Numbered from the stretch's first letter, positions 35,441-45,305 are shown. The stretch: 64,000 bases of DNA from EX4572-165 sp964627915 (GCA_964627915.1 CAZVKY010000001.1:4465-68464), one strand, 5' to 3'. The notes: generated by a model from the letters alone, not told the origin. Made by a program: numbers and translations.

Positions 35441-38169
35441 TGATGTCTAATAGAATTTGTTTCATTAGAAACACTGATGCTCGGATACCTTTTGCCATCA
35501 TTGGTGTATTTCTCCTTCTGGGTAGCAGCATGGTAAGTCTTGTGTTCTCAGAGATGCAACGAGATCAAGTAATTAGTTTTAGTGAAACATCTGATACTGA
35601 TCTTCTTGCTTCATTTGTTTATGATGCTGAATCCGATATCAGTAGAATTGTAAATATGATTGGGATTCGATCATTAGCAAAAATAGCTAAAAACCCGGTG
35701 ATTGACCCAGTTGGAAATGATAGTGCAGCAGTAGTGAATAAAAATCGGTTGAAACAACAACTCGTGTCAGAATTAAATGCTTACTTGATTAGTAATTATT
35801 ATGATAATGCTTTTCATAATAGTAATTATGCTCTTAATGTTGTCATTCCAGAAAATAAATCATACCCTCTTCAGTCAACACAACAGATTAGGATTTCTCC
35901 TGTTGAAATGAAACTAAAAAGAGGGATGAATCTACCCTTTTTAGGGCCAATGGATCAGCAAATGGTTCCTACGTATTGGCGTGTATCTTTTGATCTTCCG
36001 GTGATTATTTCAACACCGTTTTCATCATCACAAAACCTTGTTTTAAATCAAACCTTGCAGATTTCAACAGTGATTAATGTTCGTTACCCATTATTAGTTC
36101 ATTTGGTTGATGAATATCAGCAGACTATTGATGGATTAGGGCCAATGTGGACAACAACGACATTGTTGTCAAATGTGTATTCGTTAGCCCGAGGATATAA
36201 ACATTATCAATCAGGTAAACCCTTGAATGTGGTGGCAAACAAGCATCTAGCACCAATAGTGAATGCTGGTTTATTGCTTGAGGAAAGTCTAGTCTTTGGA
36301 AGTGTGGATCCTGGTTTTCTTATAGAGTTTATTAATCAGCTGCAACAATCAATCCGAAAAAAAGATGGGGTTACTTCTCTTAATCAGTGTAATAGCCTTG
36401 TTGATAATATGTTTTCAATAGATGTTTCTGATTTTTCTGAAATCCCTATTGATGGTGATGAACCGGGTAATATTTCAGCTTCTCCTCCAATAGTAAATAT
36501 TTCTTGGATTGCTGAACAGCCATTGTATTGGTATCCAATAGTAACTCTGCTGTTTTCTAGTGATACTGGAGAAATAATAACAGAAATGTTAGATAATCCT
36601 ACTGCTGATGATATTCAGGATTGTATTAATTCACAATTAAAAAATGGATCTATTTTTAAAGAAATAGTGCGAAAAGATCCAATGAGAAATAGTTCAACTC
36701 AACAAATTGTCAGAGATATTATTGAAACAACGTATAGCTCTGTGTTTTCCTCTGTTGTTCAAAAACAGAATACCCCAAGTATCACCTTGGGAGATCATGA
36801 TGGGTATCCTATTGATAACGGCTCAAGCTCTTGGGTGTTTGATAAACATATTCTTAAAGAAACAAAGGGAAAACCAGGGAAAGGATCAATTCAACCAGGG
36901 TCAACATTGTATACTGAGTGGTATGATGTGATCTGGAAACGGGATCATATTTGGAGTAAAAAAGAAATCATCCATCAAGGAAATGAAACCATTACTAATT
37001 GGGAATCAATAAAGGTTACAGATAAAAAAACTGAAGAAGATGTAATGATTATGATTCGTCTTAATTATTATGGTAACAACGATACGATCTGTGATGTTTT
37101 TTACCCGTTTGCGGATGATTTTGATTCTAATTTAGCGGATACTATTGAAATCTATAACATTACGGTGTTTCAACCATCTATTTCAAATCTTCTTCAATCA
37201 TATCCTGGTTCATATCATCAACAAGCAATACTTGGATCTATCCCTGATTGGGTTGAACAAAAAATATGGGAAAAATGTGATCAACATCTGAAAAACATTA
37301 GTCAGATCACCCTTGATGAAAACATCACTATTTCCAATTATCCAGATCCCGTTCAATTGTTAACTGCTGTCAGAGCTGATCTGTTATCAAAATATGCTCA
37401 GAGAAAACCAGATATTTTAAAGGAATCTTCATATGTAAATGGCTCCTGTTTTCATAGTGTCGGATGGAATGCGGTCTGGTCTGTTACAGAATGGTATGTG
37501 AATACCGTTCAGGATGATATACATCGGGTGGTTACACAGTTGATTGAATCAGTTGAATCAACCATGGATACATCTGTTGCTTCCGTTGATGATGTTTCTG
37601 GAACTGATGTAAAACAAGCATTGAGTGCACAGAGTCTTGGATCAATGGATGATATGATCGCTATTCCATTAGGCTATGATCTTGATCTTTTCTTAAATGA
37701 GAATTCGAATTATTCTCATCATGAAACCCTTCGACTTGCAGTGGATCATCAGCCTAATTATTTAAATCCATTCGAAAAACAAACAATTGATGATTCTGAA
37801 AAGTATTTTATAAAAATTGAAAATATCTGCACGCTTGGTTCAACTGGTCTTCCATTGTTACCACCTACACCAACGACGCCTTGGATAATAACCCTTAACA
37901 TATGGATCATTCGGGTGAGCGGTCATTATGCTGAATTTAGCGTTTCTGATTGTAATCAGGAAACCATTTTTCATCCACTTATGGGACATGTGCCCCTTGT
38001 GTATTGTAGAAAGGATGCTCCAGTCTATGATGATCAGGGAACACTGATTGGATATAATAGACCGTTATCGTTTTCATTGGACCTTGTTGCTTGTAGTGTT
38101 GTCCCCTCCTGGGGGATGATGGTTGGAGATATTGAAGGTGGTCTTATTGAAACTCATGGTGGCTCATAA
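35440..38169 (+). CDS. Very large exported protein, resembling haloarchaeal DUF7286-type proteins
   Basis: A 909-residue protein. The N-terminus DARIPFAIIGVFLLLGSSMVSLVFSEM is a signal-anchor helix of the type that opens haloarchaeal DUF7286 proteins (from memory; needs a profile search). The rest is a long extracytoplasmic region of mixed beta and helical character, without a second clear membrane span, and with many Asn/Ser/Thr. In haloarchaea such genes sit in clusters with small pilin-like proteins and a type II/IV secretion ATPase. No ATPase is present here. ATG 35440 overlaps the previous stop and has a GGGAGA site. Confidence 0.6.
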   Translation: MMSNRICFIRNTDARIPFAIIGVFLLLGSSMVSLVFSEMQRDQVISFSETSDTDLLASFVYDAESDISRIVNMIGIRSLAKIAKNPVIDPVGNDSAAVVNKNRLKQQLVSELNAYLISNYYDNAFHNSNYALNVVIPENKSYPLQSTQQIRISPVEMKLKRGMNLPFLGPMDQQMVPTYWRVSFDLPVIISTPFSSSQNLVLNQTLQISTVINVRYPLLVHLVDEYQQTIDGLGPMWTTTTLLSNVYSLARGYKHYQSGKPLNVVANKHLAPIVNAGLLLEESLVFGSVDPGFLIEFINQLQQSIRKKDGVTSLNQCNSLVDNMFSIDVSDFSEIPIDGDEPGNISASPPIVNISWIAEQPLYWYPIVTLLFSSDTGEIITEMLDNPTADDIQDCINSQLKNGSIFKEIVRKDPMRNSSTQQIVRDIIETTYSSVFSSVVQKQNTPSITLGDHDGYPIDNGSSSWVFDKHILKETKGKPGKGSIQPGSTLYTEWYDVIWKRDHIWSKKEIIHQGNETITNWESIKVTDKKTEEDVMIMIRLNYYGNNDTICDVFYPFADDFDSNLADTIEIYNITVFQPSISNLLQSYPGSYHQQAILGSIPDWVEQKIWEKCDQHLKNISQITLDENITISNYPDPVQLLTAVRADLLSKYAQRKPDILKESSYVNGSCFHSVGWNAVWSVTEWYVNTVQDDIHRVVTQLIESVESTMDTSVASVDDVSGTDVKQALSAQSLGSMDDMIAIPLGYDLDLFLNENSNYSHHETLRLAVDHQPNYLNPFEKQTIDDSEKYFIKIENICTLGSTGLPLLPPTPTTPWIITLNIWIIRVSGHYAEFSVSDCNQETIFHPLMGHVPLVYCRKDAPVYDDQGTLIGYNRPLSFSLDLVACSVVPSWGMMVGDIEGGLIETHGGS

Positions 38170-38182
38170 AAAAGAAGATGGT

Positions 38183-38551
38183 TTAGCGTTGGATGTTGTC
38201 ATCTTGTTGATGATATGGTGGACTTACAATACAGTAAAATCCTAATGGTTCTTTGCCTGTGTTTTCAATATATTGAATACTGTTTTTTGGAATAAGAATC
38301 ACCTGTTGTTTGCTGACTGCTTCTTGATCATTATCAATATGCATGATCCCTTTGCCTTTGATGATGATGTAGAGTTCAGTAGAATGTGTTAATCGGTGTG
38401 GAATTGATTTTTTATATGAAGAAAGTTCGGCATACGCTAGACTATAAGGCAAGGAATAACTAGTGTTTTTATGAGGATGAAAAAGCTCAGTAAGTTTCGT
38501 GTTATCTTGAACTGGAAAGAATTCTTGTTCGTTGATATCTTTGATAATCAT
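38183..38551 (-). CDS. Cupin domain protein
   Basis: A 122-residue cupin (double-stranded beta-helix). LYIIIKGKGIMHIDNDQEAV corresponds to motif 1, and VILIPKNSIQYIENTGKEPLGFYCI to motif 2. Only some metal-binding positions are conserved, so metal and substrate are unclear. It lies just upstream of the OPT transporter gene on the same strand with 15 nt between, and may be cotranscribed. Small cupins of this kind are often mannose-6-phosphate isomerase-like or regulatory. Confidence 0.8.
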   Translation of the reverse strand: MIIKDINEQEFFPVQDNTKLTELFHPHKNTSYSLPYSLAYAELSSYKKSIPHRLTHSTELYIIIKGKGIMHIDNDQEAVSKQQVILIPKNSIQYIENTGKEPLGFYCIVSPPYHQQDDNIQR

Positions 38552-38566
38552 AGTTGTAATCTTAAT

Positions 38567-40600
38567 TTATGTTTTTTCATTTAGTATTTGCCGTAATGGA
38601 ATATAGGCAAGAAGAAGTGCAATAAATGCCCAGATGAGAATACCTGGCCACCAGGGAGCATAAGTAAACAAGGATAGATTGATACCGATGACTACAAGAA
38701 TAGCAATGGCCACGCCCATCAGCGCTTCTCCTGCGACAAGACCAGCAGTAAATAGTAATCCAGTGCGGATTGTTTTTTCTTGTGGTTTGATATCGGTTTG
38801 TTTGATGGCTAGTTCCCAATCACTTATTTGTTCCTCCTCTGATGTTCCATAGCGTTTTTGTAGATAGCTATCCGTGAAATGTCGGATGATTCCACCTGAA
38901 AAAATAGGTATTGATAAGGTAAAAGGTAAATAAATACCAATAGCTACTGGCAGCACGGGTAGATCTATCAGGATGAGCACTACCGCAAGAACCATACCGG
39001 CTATGACATAAGGCCAGAGCATTTCACCACCGAGTACTCCTTGCACGATTCCTTTCATGAGAAAGGCTTGTGGTGCAGGTAATTGCCGACTTCCAATAGT
39101 GAATGCTTCATGAAGGACACCGATGACCAGACCAATTACTGATGATATCGCAAGGACACCAAGGGTCATGGAGATTTGAAGTTTTCGTGGAGTTGCTCCT
39201 AGCATTTGTCCGCAGGCCATGGATTGAAGTAGGTCTCCAGAGATGGATCCGCCAATACAGATAACTGCTGAGATAAATACAACGATAGCCATTCCTGCTG
39301 GTCCGGTAACACCAAAACTAAGCATGATTAAACTAACCACCAGTAATACTGCAACGGTGACTCCGGAGATTGGACAGTTTGAGGATCCAACGAGCCCCGT
39401 GAGATAGCCAGCGAGAGCACTGGCTAGAAAAGCAAAGCCTATGGTGATAACGGCCATTATGAGTGAGATAGCGATAAGTTCTGATAACCAAATGTAGAGT
39501 AAAAAGATAGGGATGATCATTAAGACGATGAAGGTAAAGACAAGTTTGTATCGAACGTCTTGTTCTGTTCGTTTTTTATTTGGGTTTTCACCTCCTTTTA
39601 ATCCCATGATGGCTTCTTTCACACTATCCACTAGGTTGTAACGAATGGACCAGATCGCCCATAATCCACCAACAAGCATTGCACCAACTCCAAGGTAACG
39701 GATTTGATTTCCCCAGATTTGGAAAAATCCCCAGATATATGTTCCGAGTTCTAGGTTTCCATGCCCCATGGCAAGGGCATCGGATAGTTGAGCTTGGGTG
39801 CTTGGACTTGGTAAACCAGTGGCTAAAGCTACAAGTGGAGCGATGATACTCCATCCGATGAGTCCTCCAACGAGAACGTAGGATGAAATTTTTGGTCCAA
39901 TGATCCATCCAACTCCAAGTAGTGCTGGTGAAGTGGTTACTCCGCCATAAACCCATCCCTGATTGTTTTTTCCCCCAATGGAAAATGTTCCTATTGAGGT
40001 GATATATTCTATAGTTCCCCGAAAGATATTAAGCGATAGTTCTCCAAATTTATATAAAGCTGCAACAAAGGCTCCTACAAGTAACCATTTGCCACTAATC
40101 TCATTTGTTTTTTTGTCTGCTTGTTCTCCACCTACTGTCGTGGTAAGAACTGCAGCAACAGCAACTCCTTCTGGGAATGGTAAATCGGTTTTTACGACTA
40201 ATGCTCTCCGGAGGGGCACCATCCATAGCACGCCGAGTAATCCACCGAGTAATGAGATGATACTTGTTTCAAGATAATGAATTTCTGTCCAGGTGCCAAG
40301 AAGCACAAGGGCAGGTATGGTAAAGATGACTCCTGCTGCAATGCATTCTCCTGCTGAAGCACCCATCGTTGCTAGATTGACTTCAAGAATGGTGCCTTTG
40401 AATGGCTTTAACAATGCTACTGCCATTACGGCTCCTGGGATGATAGCAGAGACAGTCATTCCTGCATAGAGTCCAAGATATGCATTTGCTGCCCCAAGAA
40501 TAATGGCGAGCAATACTCCAACGATAACTGCTTTAAAGGTGAGCTCCGGAATGATTTTTTCTGAGGGGATAAATGAGTGAAAGTTTTCCCGAGAAGTCAT
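38567..40600 (-). CDS. OPT family oligopeptide transporter
   Basis: A 677-residue membrane protein with about 15-16 helices. Family features include ELTFKAVIVGVLLAIILGAANAYLGLYAG at the N-terminus, VPLRRALVVKTDLPFPEGVAVA, the GSSNCPISG motif and GGSISGDLLQSMACGQMLGATPRK. OPT proteins import oligopeptides or metal chelates by proton symport. With the secreted subtilase and membrane proteases in this window, a peptide-uptake role is the natural reading. The length and motif set are normal. Confidence 0.93.
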   Translation of the reverse strand: MTSRENFHSFIPSEKIIPELTFKAVIVGVLLAIILGAANAYLGLYAGMTVSAIIPGAVMAVALLKPFKGTILEVNLATMGASAGECIAAGVIFTIPALVLLGTWTEIHYLETSIISLLGGLLGVLWMVPLRRALVVKTDLPFPEGVAVAAVLTTTVGGEQADKKTNEISGKWLLVGAFVAALYKFGELSLNIFRGTIEYITSIGTFSIGGKNNQGWVYGGVTTSPALLGVGWIIGPKISSYVLVGGLIGWSIIAPLVALATGLPSPSTQAQLSDALAMGHGNLELGTYIWGFFQIWGNQIRYLGVGAMLVGGLWAIWSIRYNLVDSVKEAIMGLKGGENPNKKRTEQDVRYKLVFTFIVLMIIPIFLLYIWLSELIAISLIMAVITIGFAFLASALAGYLTGLVGSSNCPISGVTVAVLLVVSLIMLSFGVTGPAGMAIVVFISAVICIGGSISGDLLQSMACGQMLGATPRKLQISMTLGVLAISSVIGLVIGVLHEAFTIGSRQLPAPQAFLMKGIVQGVLGGEMLWPYVIAGMVLAVVLILIDLPVLPVAIGIYLPFTLSIPIFSGGIIRHFTDSYLQKRYGTSEEEQISDWELAIKQTDIKPQEKTIRTGLLFTAGLVAGEALMGVAIAILVVIGINLSLFTYAPWWPGILIWAFIALLLAYIPLRQILNEKT

Positions 40601-40740
40601 CAGTAATAATATATGCCCATCTTATTATTAAAATGTAATGTTTTTATAAAAATAAGTGCTATTTTTAAAGATATGAAAAGCATTAAATAGTGAACTTATC
40701 TTCCCTTTGTTAATCATTTATGTGGGGAGAGCAATTCGTT

Positions 40741-40839
40741 ATGTTTCAAGAAAAAGAAGAACAACTACTTCGTTTTGGAAAGCTAGAATTAGTTGATAAA
40801 GAAATCTATTTTATTGCGTTTAATAGAAGAGATACGTAA
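40741..40839 (+). CDS. Possible 32-residue small protein
   Basis: A 33-codon frame (starts MFQEKEEQLLRFGKLELV, ends FNRRDT) with a GGGGAGAG site about 10 nt before the ATG. Its composition is soluble and protein-like, without stretches of simple sequence. It lies alone between the OPT transporter and a small membrane protein. No family is recognised, and short frames are common by chance, so it is tentative. Confidence 0.4.
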   Translation: MFQEKEEQLLRFGKLELVDKEIYFIAFNRRDT

Positions 40840-40867
40840 TGAAACTTTATTCTCCATTCTTTATTTT

Positions 40868-41065
40868 TTAAATAATGGTTGCAAAAATATTTTGCAAAAA
40901 GTCGAAAACACCGACTAGATCAAGCCCAATCATGATACCGAAAAATAAGAGCAATGCCACTAAAACTTTGATCGCAAATTTGATAATTTTCCAGGACACT
41001 ATGAGAACAAGAATAATGATTAAGAATAAAGCCCAAAGTGGTAGAGTTAATCCAAATAATTCCAT
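40868..41065 (-). CDS. Small membrane protein of unknown function
   Basis: A 65-residue protein with two hydrophobic helices (about 8-24 and 30-50) joined by a short Lys-containing loop (WKIIKFAIK). A GAGAGGAAA site precedes its ATG. The amphiphilic ends are almost uncharged. No family is recognised. Convergent or antisense overlap with other genes is absent, so it is probably a genuine small gene. Confidence 0.55.
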   Translation of the reverse strand: MELFGLTLPLWALFLIIILVLIVSWKIIKFAIKVLVALLLFFGIMIGLDLVGVFDFLQNIFATII

Positions 41066-41182
41066 TGCTTTTTTCCTCTCTTCAACGTATAAGCCTATAA
41101 TAGGTTGTTTTTTTATAATGATTGTGTTTTTTTAAAGGATGTCATCAAAACCTTCTAAAATAGCAGTTAGTTATGTGATATT

Positions 41183-43450
41183 GTGCATATTCAACATGCG
41201 TATATTGAGCCAAATGCGGTAGAATTTCGCGAGTATCAAATTAACATTGCTTCCTCAGCTGAGAAGGAAAATTCGTTAGTGGTGCTACCAACAGGATTGG
41301 GAAAAACAATTATCGCTCTTTTTCTAATTGCAAAAAAATTAAAGAACAAAGAAAAAAAGATATTGTTTCTTGCGCCAACAAAACCATTGGTGACTCAACA
41401 TGCAAAAACCCTGACTACATTTTTAACGATTCCAGAAAATGAAATCTCAATTTTTACTGGTGAGGTTTCACCTGAAAAACGAAAAAAACAATGGACTAAT
41501 TCCCGTGTAATTATTTCTACTCCTCAAGTCATTGAAAATGATTTGCTTTCTCATCGAATTTCATTAGCTGATGTTTCTTTTCTTATTTTTGATGAAGCTC
41601 ATCATGCCACGGGGAAATACGCCTATGTTTTTATCGCGGAAATGTATCAAAAACAATCTACTTCTCATCATATTCTTGGGATAACGGCTTCACCTGGTCG
41701 GGAAATGGATAAAATCCTTGATGTTTGCGCTAACCTATTTATTAAAAACGTGGAGATTCGAACCAAGTATGATGCTGATGTGAAACCCTATGTTCATGAT
41801 CTTCATATGTCCTGGGAACAGGTTTCGGTTCCTGCTGATTTTTCTTATGCGATTAAACTTTTTAACAAAGCATTGAAGAAAAGATTGAATTTTCTTCATG
41901 ATTTACAACTTATTGAGTCATCTTCATTAACAAGAATTTCAAAGAAGAAATTAATTGATGCACAAAAAACGATTCAAACCGAGATTAGATCTCGCTCAAA
42001 TCCCCCTAAAACATTGTATCAAGCTGCTGCGATGCAAAGTGAAGCATTAAAACTTCTTTATGGGAAAGAATTATTGGAAACCCAGGGTGTTGACTCTGTT
42101 AAACGTTATTTTCATCGCATCAGAAAGGAAGCAGGAACAAAAACTGGGAGTAAATCAGCAAAGAATCTGATGACTGATACCACCGTCATTGAAATGCTAG
42201 CTTATCTAAATACCATGAGAAGTGAACATCCAAAACTGGGAAAAGTAAAAGATATTGTTACTAGTCAGTTAGAAGATTCACCTTCTTCAAAAATTATTAT
42301 TTTCACTCATTTTCGGGATACTGCAGCAATGGTAACTGAGATGTTATCATCAGTTCAGGGAGTTAGCCCAGTTCGTTTTGTTGGTCAAAGTGGAAAAGGT
42401 GATGATAAGGGATTAACGCAAAAACAACAAACCCAGATCGTTTCAGATTTTAAAGAAGGCAAGTATAATGTGCTCATTGCGACCAGTGTAGCTGAAGAGG
42501 GCCTAGATATTCCTTCCACGGATTTAGTTGTTTTCTATGAACCTATTCCCTCTGAAATAAGAAATATACAACGGAGAGGACGGACCGCTCGGAAAATGCC
42601 AGGTAGTATTATCATTCTTATTACCAAGGGCACTGCTGATGAAGGCTATTTTTGGGCATCAAAACGTCGAGAAAAACAGATGAGAAATGATCTTGAATTA
42701 TTACGATCAAAACTAGATAAAGAATTTGAATCAGCTCAGCGAATGAAACAAAAAAAAGAAAAAAAACCTCAACGAAGTCTTCGTGAATATGAACCAAAAA
42801 AATCAAAAGTGATTATTGCAGTTGATCATCGAGAATATCGTTCTTCTGTTGTCCGTCGACTTGCACGGAAAGGTGTAGCGGTTGCTGCAAAACAATTGGA
42901 TGTAGCTGATTATGTGCTTTCCTCTCGAATTGGTGTTGAACGAAAACAAGTTGATGATTTTTTGAATTCTTTAATCAATGGCAAATTGTTTCGACAGGTT
43001 CAGCAGTTACGGCAAGCATATGCTCGACCATTGATGATTATTGAAGGAACTGGGTTATTAACTAAGAGAAATATTAATCATCATGCTATTTTTGGTAGTT
43101 TTATTTCTATTATTGTTGATTATGGTGTCTCTATTATTACCACTGAAAATGCTGCTGATACCGCTGATTTATTATATGTTACAGCAAAGCGTGAACAACG
43201 AAAAAAAAACAAGGATGTAGCAATAAGAGGAGACAAACCGGTGCTTTCCCCATCTCAACAGCAACAGTTCATAGTGGAGGGTTTTCCTCAAGTCTCTTCA
43301 GTAATCGCAAAGAGATTACTTTATCATTTTGGCAATATCCGATCGATTGTGAATGCATCTGAACAGGAATTACAGGAGGTAAATGGTGTAGGCAAAAAGA
43401 TCGCTGGGGCTATTTTTGAAATGTTAAATAAAGAATATGGAGAGGAGTAA
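41183..43450 (+). CDS. hef: Hef helicase-nuclease
   Basis: A 755-residue protein with two enzymatic parts. The N-terminal SF2 helicase has motif I PTGLGKT, the DEAH box in LIFDEAHHATG, and motif VI RNIQRRGRTAR. The C-terminal XPF/ERCC4 nuclease core reads GVERKQVDDFLNSL, with the ERKxxxD motif intact. It ends in helix-hairpin-helix repeats (FPQVSSVIAKRLLYHFGNI, NGVGKKIAG). Hef processes stalled replication forks in Euryarchaeota. It starts at GTG 41183. The full-length helicase-plus-nuclease form is itself a euryarchaeal marker. Confidence 0.94.
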   Translation: MHIQHAYIEPNAVEFREYQINIASSAEKENSLVVLPTGLGKTIIALFLIAKKLKNKEKKILFLAPTKPLVTQHAKTLTTFLTIPENEISIFTGEVSPEKRKKQWTNSRVIISTPQVIENDLLSHRISLADVSFLIFDEAHHATGKYAYVFIAEMYQKQSTSHHILGITASPGREMDKILDVCANLFIKNVEIRTKYDADVKPYVHDLHMSWEQVSVPADFSYAIKLFNKALKKRLNFLHDLQLIESSSLTRISKKKLIDAQKTIQTEIRSRSNPPKTLYQAAAMQSEALKLLYGKELLETQGVDSVKRYFHRIRKEAGTKTGSKSAKNLMTDTTVIEMLAYLNTMRSEHPKLGKVKDIVTSQLEDSPSSKIIIFTHFRDTAAMVTEMLSSVQGVSPVRFVGQSGKGDDKGLTQKQQTQIVSDFKEGKYNVLIATSVAEEGLDIPSTDLVVFYEPIPSEIRNIQRRGRTARKMPGSIIILITKGTADEGYFWASKRREKQMRNDLELLRSKLDKEFESAQRMKQKKEKKPQRSLREYEPKKSKVIIAVDHREYRSSVVRRLARKGVAVAAKQLDVADYVLSSRIGVERKQVDDFLNSLINGKLFRQVQQLRQAYARPLMIIEGTGLLTKRNINHHAIFGSFISIIVDYGVSIITTENAADTADLLYVTAKREQRKKNKDVAIRGDKPVLSPSQQQQFIVEGFPQVSSVIAKRLLYHFGNIRSIVNASEQELQEVNGVGKKIAGAIFEMLNKEYGEE

Positions 43451-43520
43451 TCGGTCCCAAACGTTTTTATCATAACGTGTGATACAGTGCTCGATTTATT
43501 TAAAAAACAGGTGATGATCC

Positions 43521-43772
43521 ATGGCAGATGAAATCATAGCTCAAATATGTGATGGATTAGATATGCTTAATGAAGATACATCTATTCCCCGTAACATTAG
43601 ACGTGGTGCTGAAGAAATTAAATCCTTATTGTTAAAAGAGGCTGATCCTCTTGATGTTCGTGTAGCGTCAGCTACCTCTCGTTTGGATGAATTAGCAAAT
43701 GATCCAAATATTCCTTTGCATGGAAGAACGCTTATTTGGAATATCATGAGTCGTCTAGAGGAATTAGCATAA
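43521..43772 (+). CDS. UPF0147 family protein
   Basis: An 83-residue protein of the archaeal UPF0147 family: LDMLNEDTSIPRNIRRGAEEIKSLLL, then VRVASATSRLDELANDPNIPLHGRTLIWNIMSRLE. The repeated NDPNIP/EDTSIP pattern is diagnostic. All-helical, about this length throughout Archaea. The function is unknown. Confidence 0.9.
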   Translation: MADEIIAQICDGLDMLNEDTSIPRNIRRGAEEIKSLLLKEADPLDVRVASATSRLDELANDPNIPLHGRTLIWNIMSRLEELA

Positions 43773-43863
43773 TTTTTCAGTCGTTACATCACATCAAAAG
43801 ATACTTATATGGTGTTATCTAAGTGAACAGTAGAAATTATTGAATAAAAGGTTGATGAGTGAT

Positions 43864-44730
43864 ATGATTCGTATAGGACCAGCAGGAATTCCGCTTTCGT
43901 GTAAAGGCCGGACGAATAGAGATGGGTTAATGTATACCCGGGAGATTTTGGATTTAAATGTCATGGAAGTGCAATTTGTCCGTGGATTATATGTTATGGA
44001 GGAGGAAGAAGCAATTTTTATGCGGGAGTATTCCCAAGAACATGATGTGGAACTTCATGTTCATGCTCCCTATTATATCAATCTTGCGAGTGATGATGAA
44101 GTGGAGTTGAGTTTTGAAAAAGCAAAAAGTTCTGCTGTTCTTGCTGATATGATGGGAGCAAACACCGTGATTCTTCATCCAGGATATTATGGGGATAAAA
44201 CAAACGAGGAAACCCTTGATAAAATTGTCAGTAATACAAAAAAACTGGTTTCCCTGCTAAAGAAGGAGGGCCTCTCTGTTAATATTGGACTTGAGACCAT
44301 GGGGAAACAGAAAGTTTTTGGGAGTCTTGATGAAATTGTTTCTGTTTGCCAGAAGGTTAAAGAGATTGTTCCAGTGATTGATGTTGGTCATATTCATGCT
44401 CGTGGAGATGGTTGTTTGAAATCAAAAGAAGATTTTCAAGAGGTTTTTGATACCTTAGAGAAATTAAACCTTAATCATTATTTGATTCATGTCACTGGTG
44501 TATTGTATGAACAGGGAAATGAACAATATCATCTTCCTATTAAAAAGGGTGATATGCCATTAAGCCCATTGATTGATGTTATTTTGGATAATAAATATAA
44601 TGTATCACTTGTTTCTGAATCACCATTACTTGAACATGATGCGGTATATATGCGGTTGCAGGTTGAAAAAGCGATTATGAAACGAACTGGTGGGGATGAA
44701 GCAGATTATCGGGATCTTTCGGGGATCTAA
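43864..44730 (+). CDS. Xylose isomerase-like TIM-barrel (AP endonuclease IV family) protein
   Basis: A 288-residue TIM-barrel protein. Metal-binding His, Glu and Asp residues appear as HVHAPYYINL, TVILHPGYYGD, GLETMG, VPVIDVGHIHARGD, HYLIHVTGV and SESPLLEHD, matching the AP endonuclease 2 superfamily (endonuclease IV, sugar isomerases/epimerases). The sequence opens RIGPAGIPLSCKGRT, as in archaeal endonuclease IV-like proteins. Either a DNA-repair endonuclease or a sugar epimerase is possible. It overlaps the following SIS-domain gene, which favours a sugar-phosphate context. The ATG at 43864 has GGTTGATG upstream. Confidence 0.82.
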   Translation: MIRIGPAGIPLSCKGRTNRDGLMYTREILDLNVMEVQFVRGLYVMEEEEAIFMREYSQEHDVELHVHAPYYINLASDDEVELSFEKAKSSAVLADMMGANTVILHPGYYGDKTNEETLDKIVSNTKKLVSLLKKEGLSVNIGLETMGKQKVFGSLDEIVSVCQKVKEIVPVIDVGHIHARGDGCLKSKEDFQEVFDTLEKLNLNHYLIHVTGVLYEQGNEQYHLPIKKGDMPLSPLIDVILDNKYNVSLVSESPLLEHDAVYMRLQVEKAIMKRTGGDEADYRDLSGI

Positions 44731-45305
44731 TGAAGCATCAAATGAAAAATGACGCCGTTTTTTCAGAGTCAGTTCAGTATATTCAACGGAAAGTTCAGGA
44801 TATTTTAAAAACGGTTTCTCAAGAGGATGTTGATCAGGTAAAAAAACTGTTTTTTAAAGCAAATCATGTTTTTGTGTATGGTGCAGGAAGATCAGGTCTG
44901 GTTGCCAAAGCATTTGCTATTCGGTTGGTTCATCTTGGTTTTCAAGCATTTGTCGTTGGTGAAACAATTACTATCCCGGTTCAAGAAGGTGATTTAGTGA
45001 TTATTGTTTCTGGTTCTGGTGAAACCATTCCTGCGGTGATGACTGCTGAAATTGCTCATAATTTAAAGGCGAAAGTGGTTTCAATCACCGGTAAGAAGGA
45101 TTCAGATATTGATCAGTTTGCTGATATTACCTTGTTTGTTTCAGCTGGTTGTAATGAAGAACAAAGAAAACGGTGTGCACCGTTGGGGACATTGTTTGAG
45201 GCGAGTGTTTGGATTTTATTGGATGGTCTCATCGCTGATTTGTTAGATAGTAAAAATGAGACAGAGGAAACCATGCGCAAACGTCATGCTACTCTTCAAG
45301 GATGA
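44730..45305 (+). CDS. SIS-domain sugar-phosphate isomerase (6-phospho-3-hexuloisomerase-like)
   Basis: A 191-residue SIS domain: VFVYGAGRSGLVAKAFAIRLVHLGFQAFVVGET, VIIVSGSGETIPAV and FADITLFVSA, followed by LGTLFEASVWILLDGLIADL. This fits PHI (HxlB) of the ribulose-monophosphate pathway, which in archaea makes ribulose 5-phosphate from fructose 6-phosphate with hexulose-6-phosphate synthase. The partner synthase is not adjacent. ATG overlaps the upstream stop (TAATG), so the TIM-barrel protein and this enzyme are translationally coupled. Confidence 0.87.
   Translation: MKHQMKNDAVFSESVQYIQRKVQDILKTVSQEDVDQVKKLFFKANHVFVYGAGRSGLVAKAFAIRLVHLGFQAFVVGETITIPVQEGDLVIIVSGSGETIPAVMTAEIAHNLKAKVVSITGKKDSDIDQFADITLFVSAGCNEEQRKRCAPLGTLFEASVWILLDGLIADLLDSKNETEETMRKRHATLQG

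Noticed and set aside
39963..40277. Plus-strand frame opposite the OPT transporter
   Set aside because: Antisense shadow of a large membrane protein; no ribosome binding site or family.
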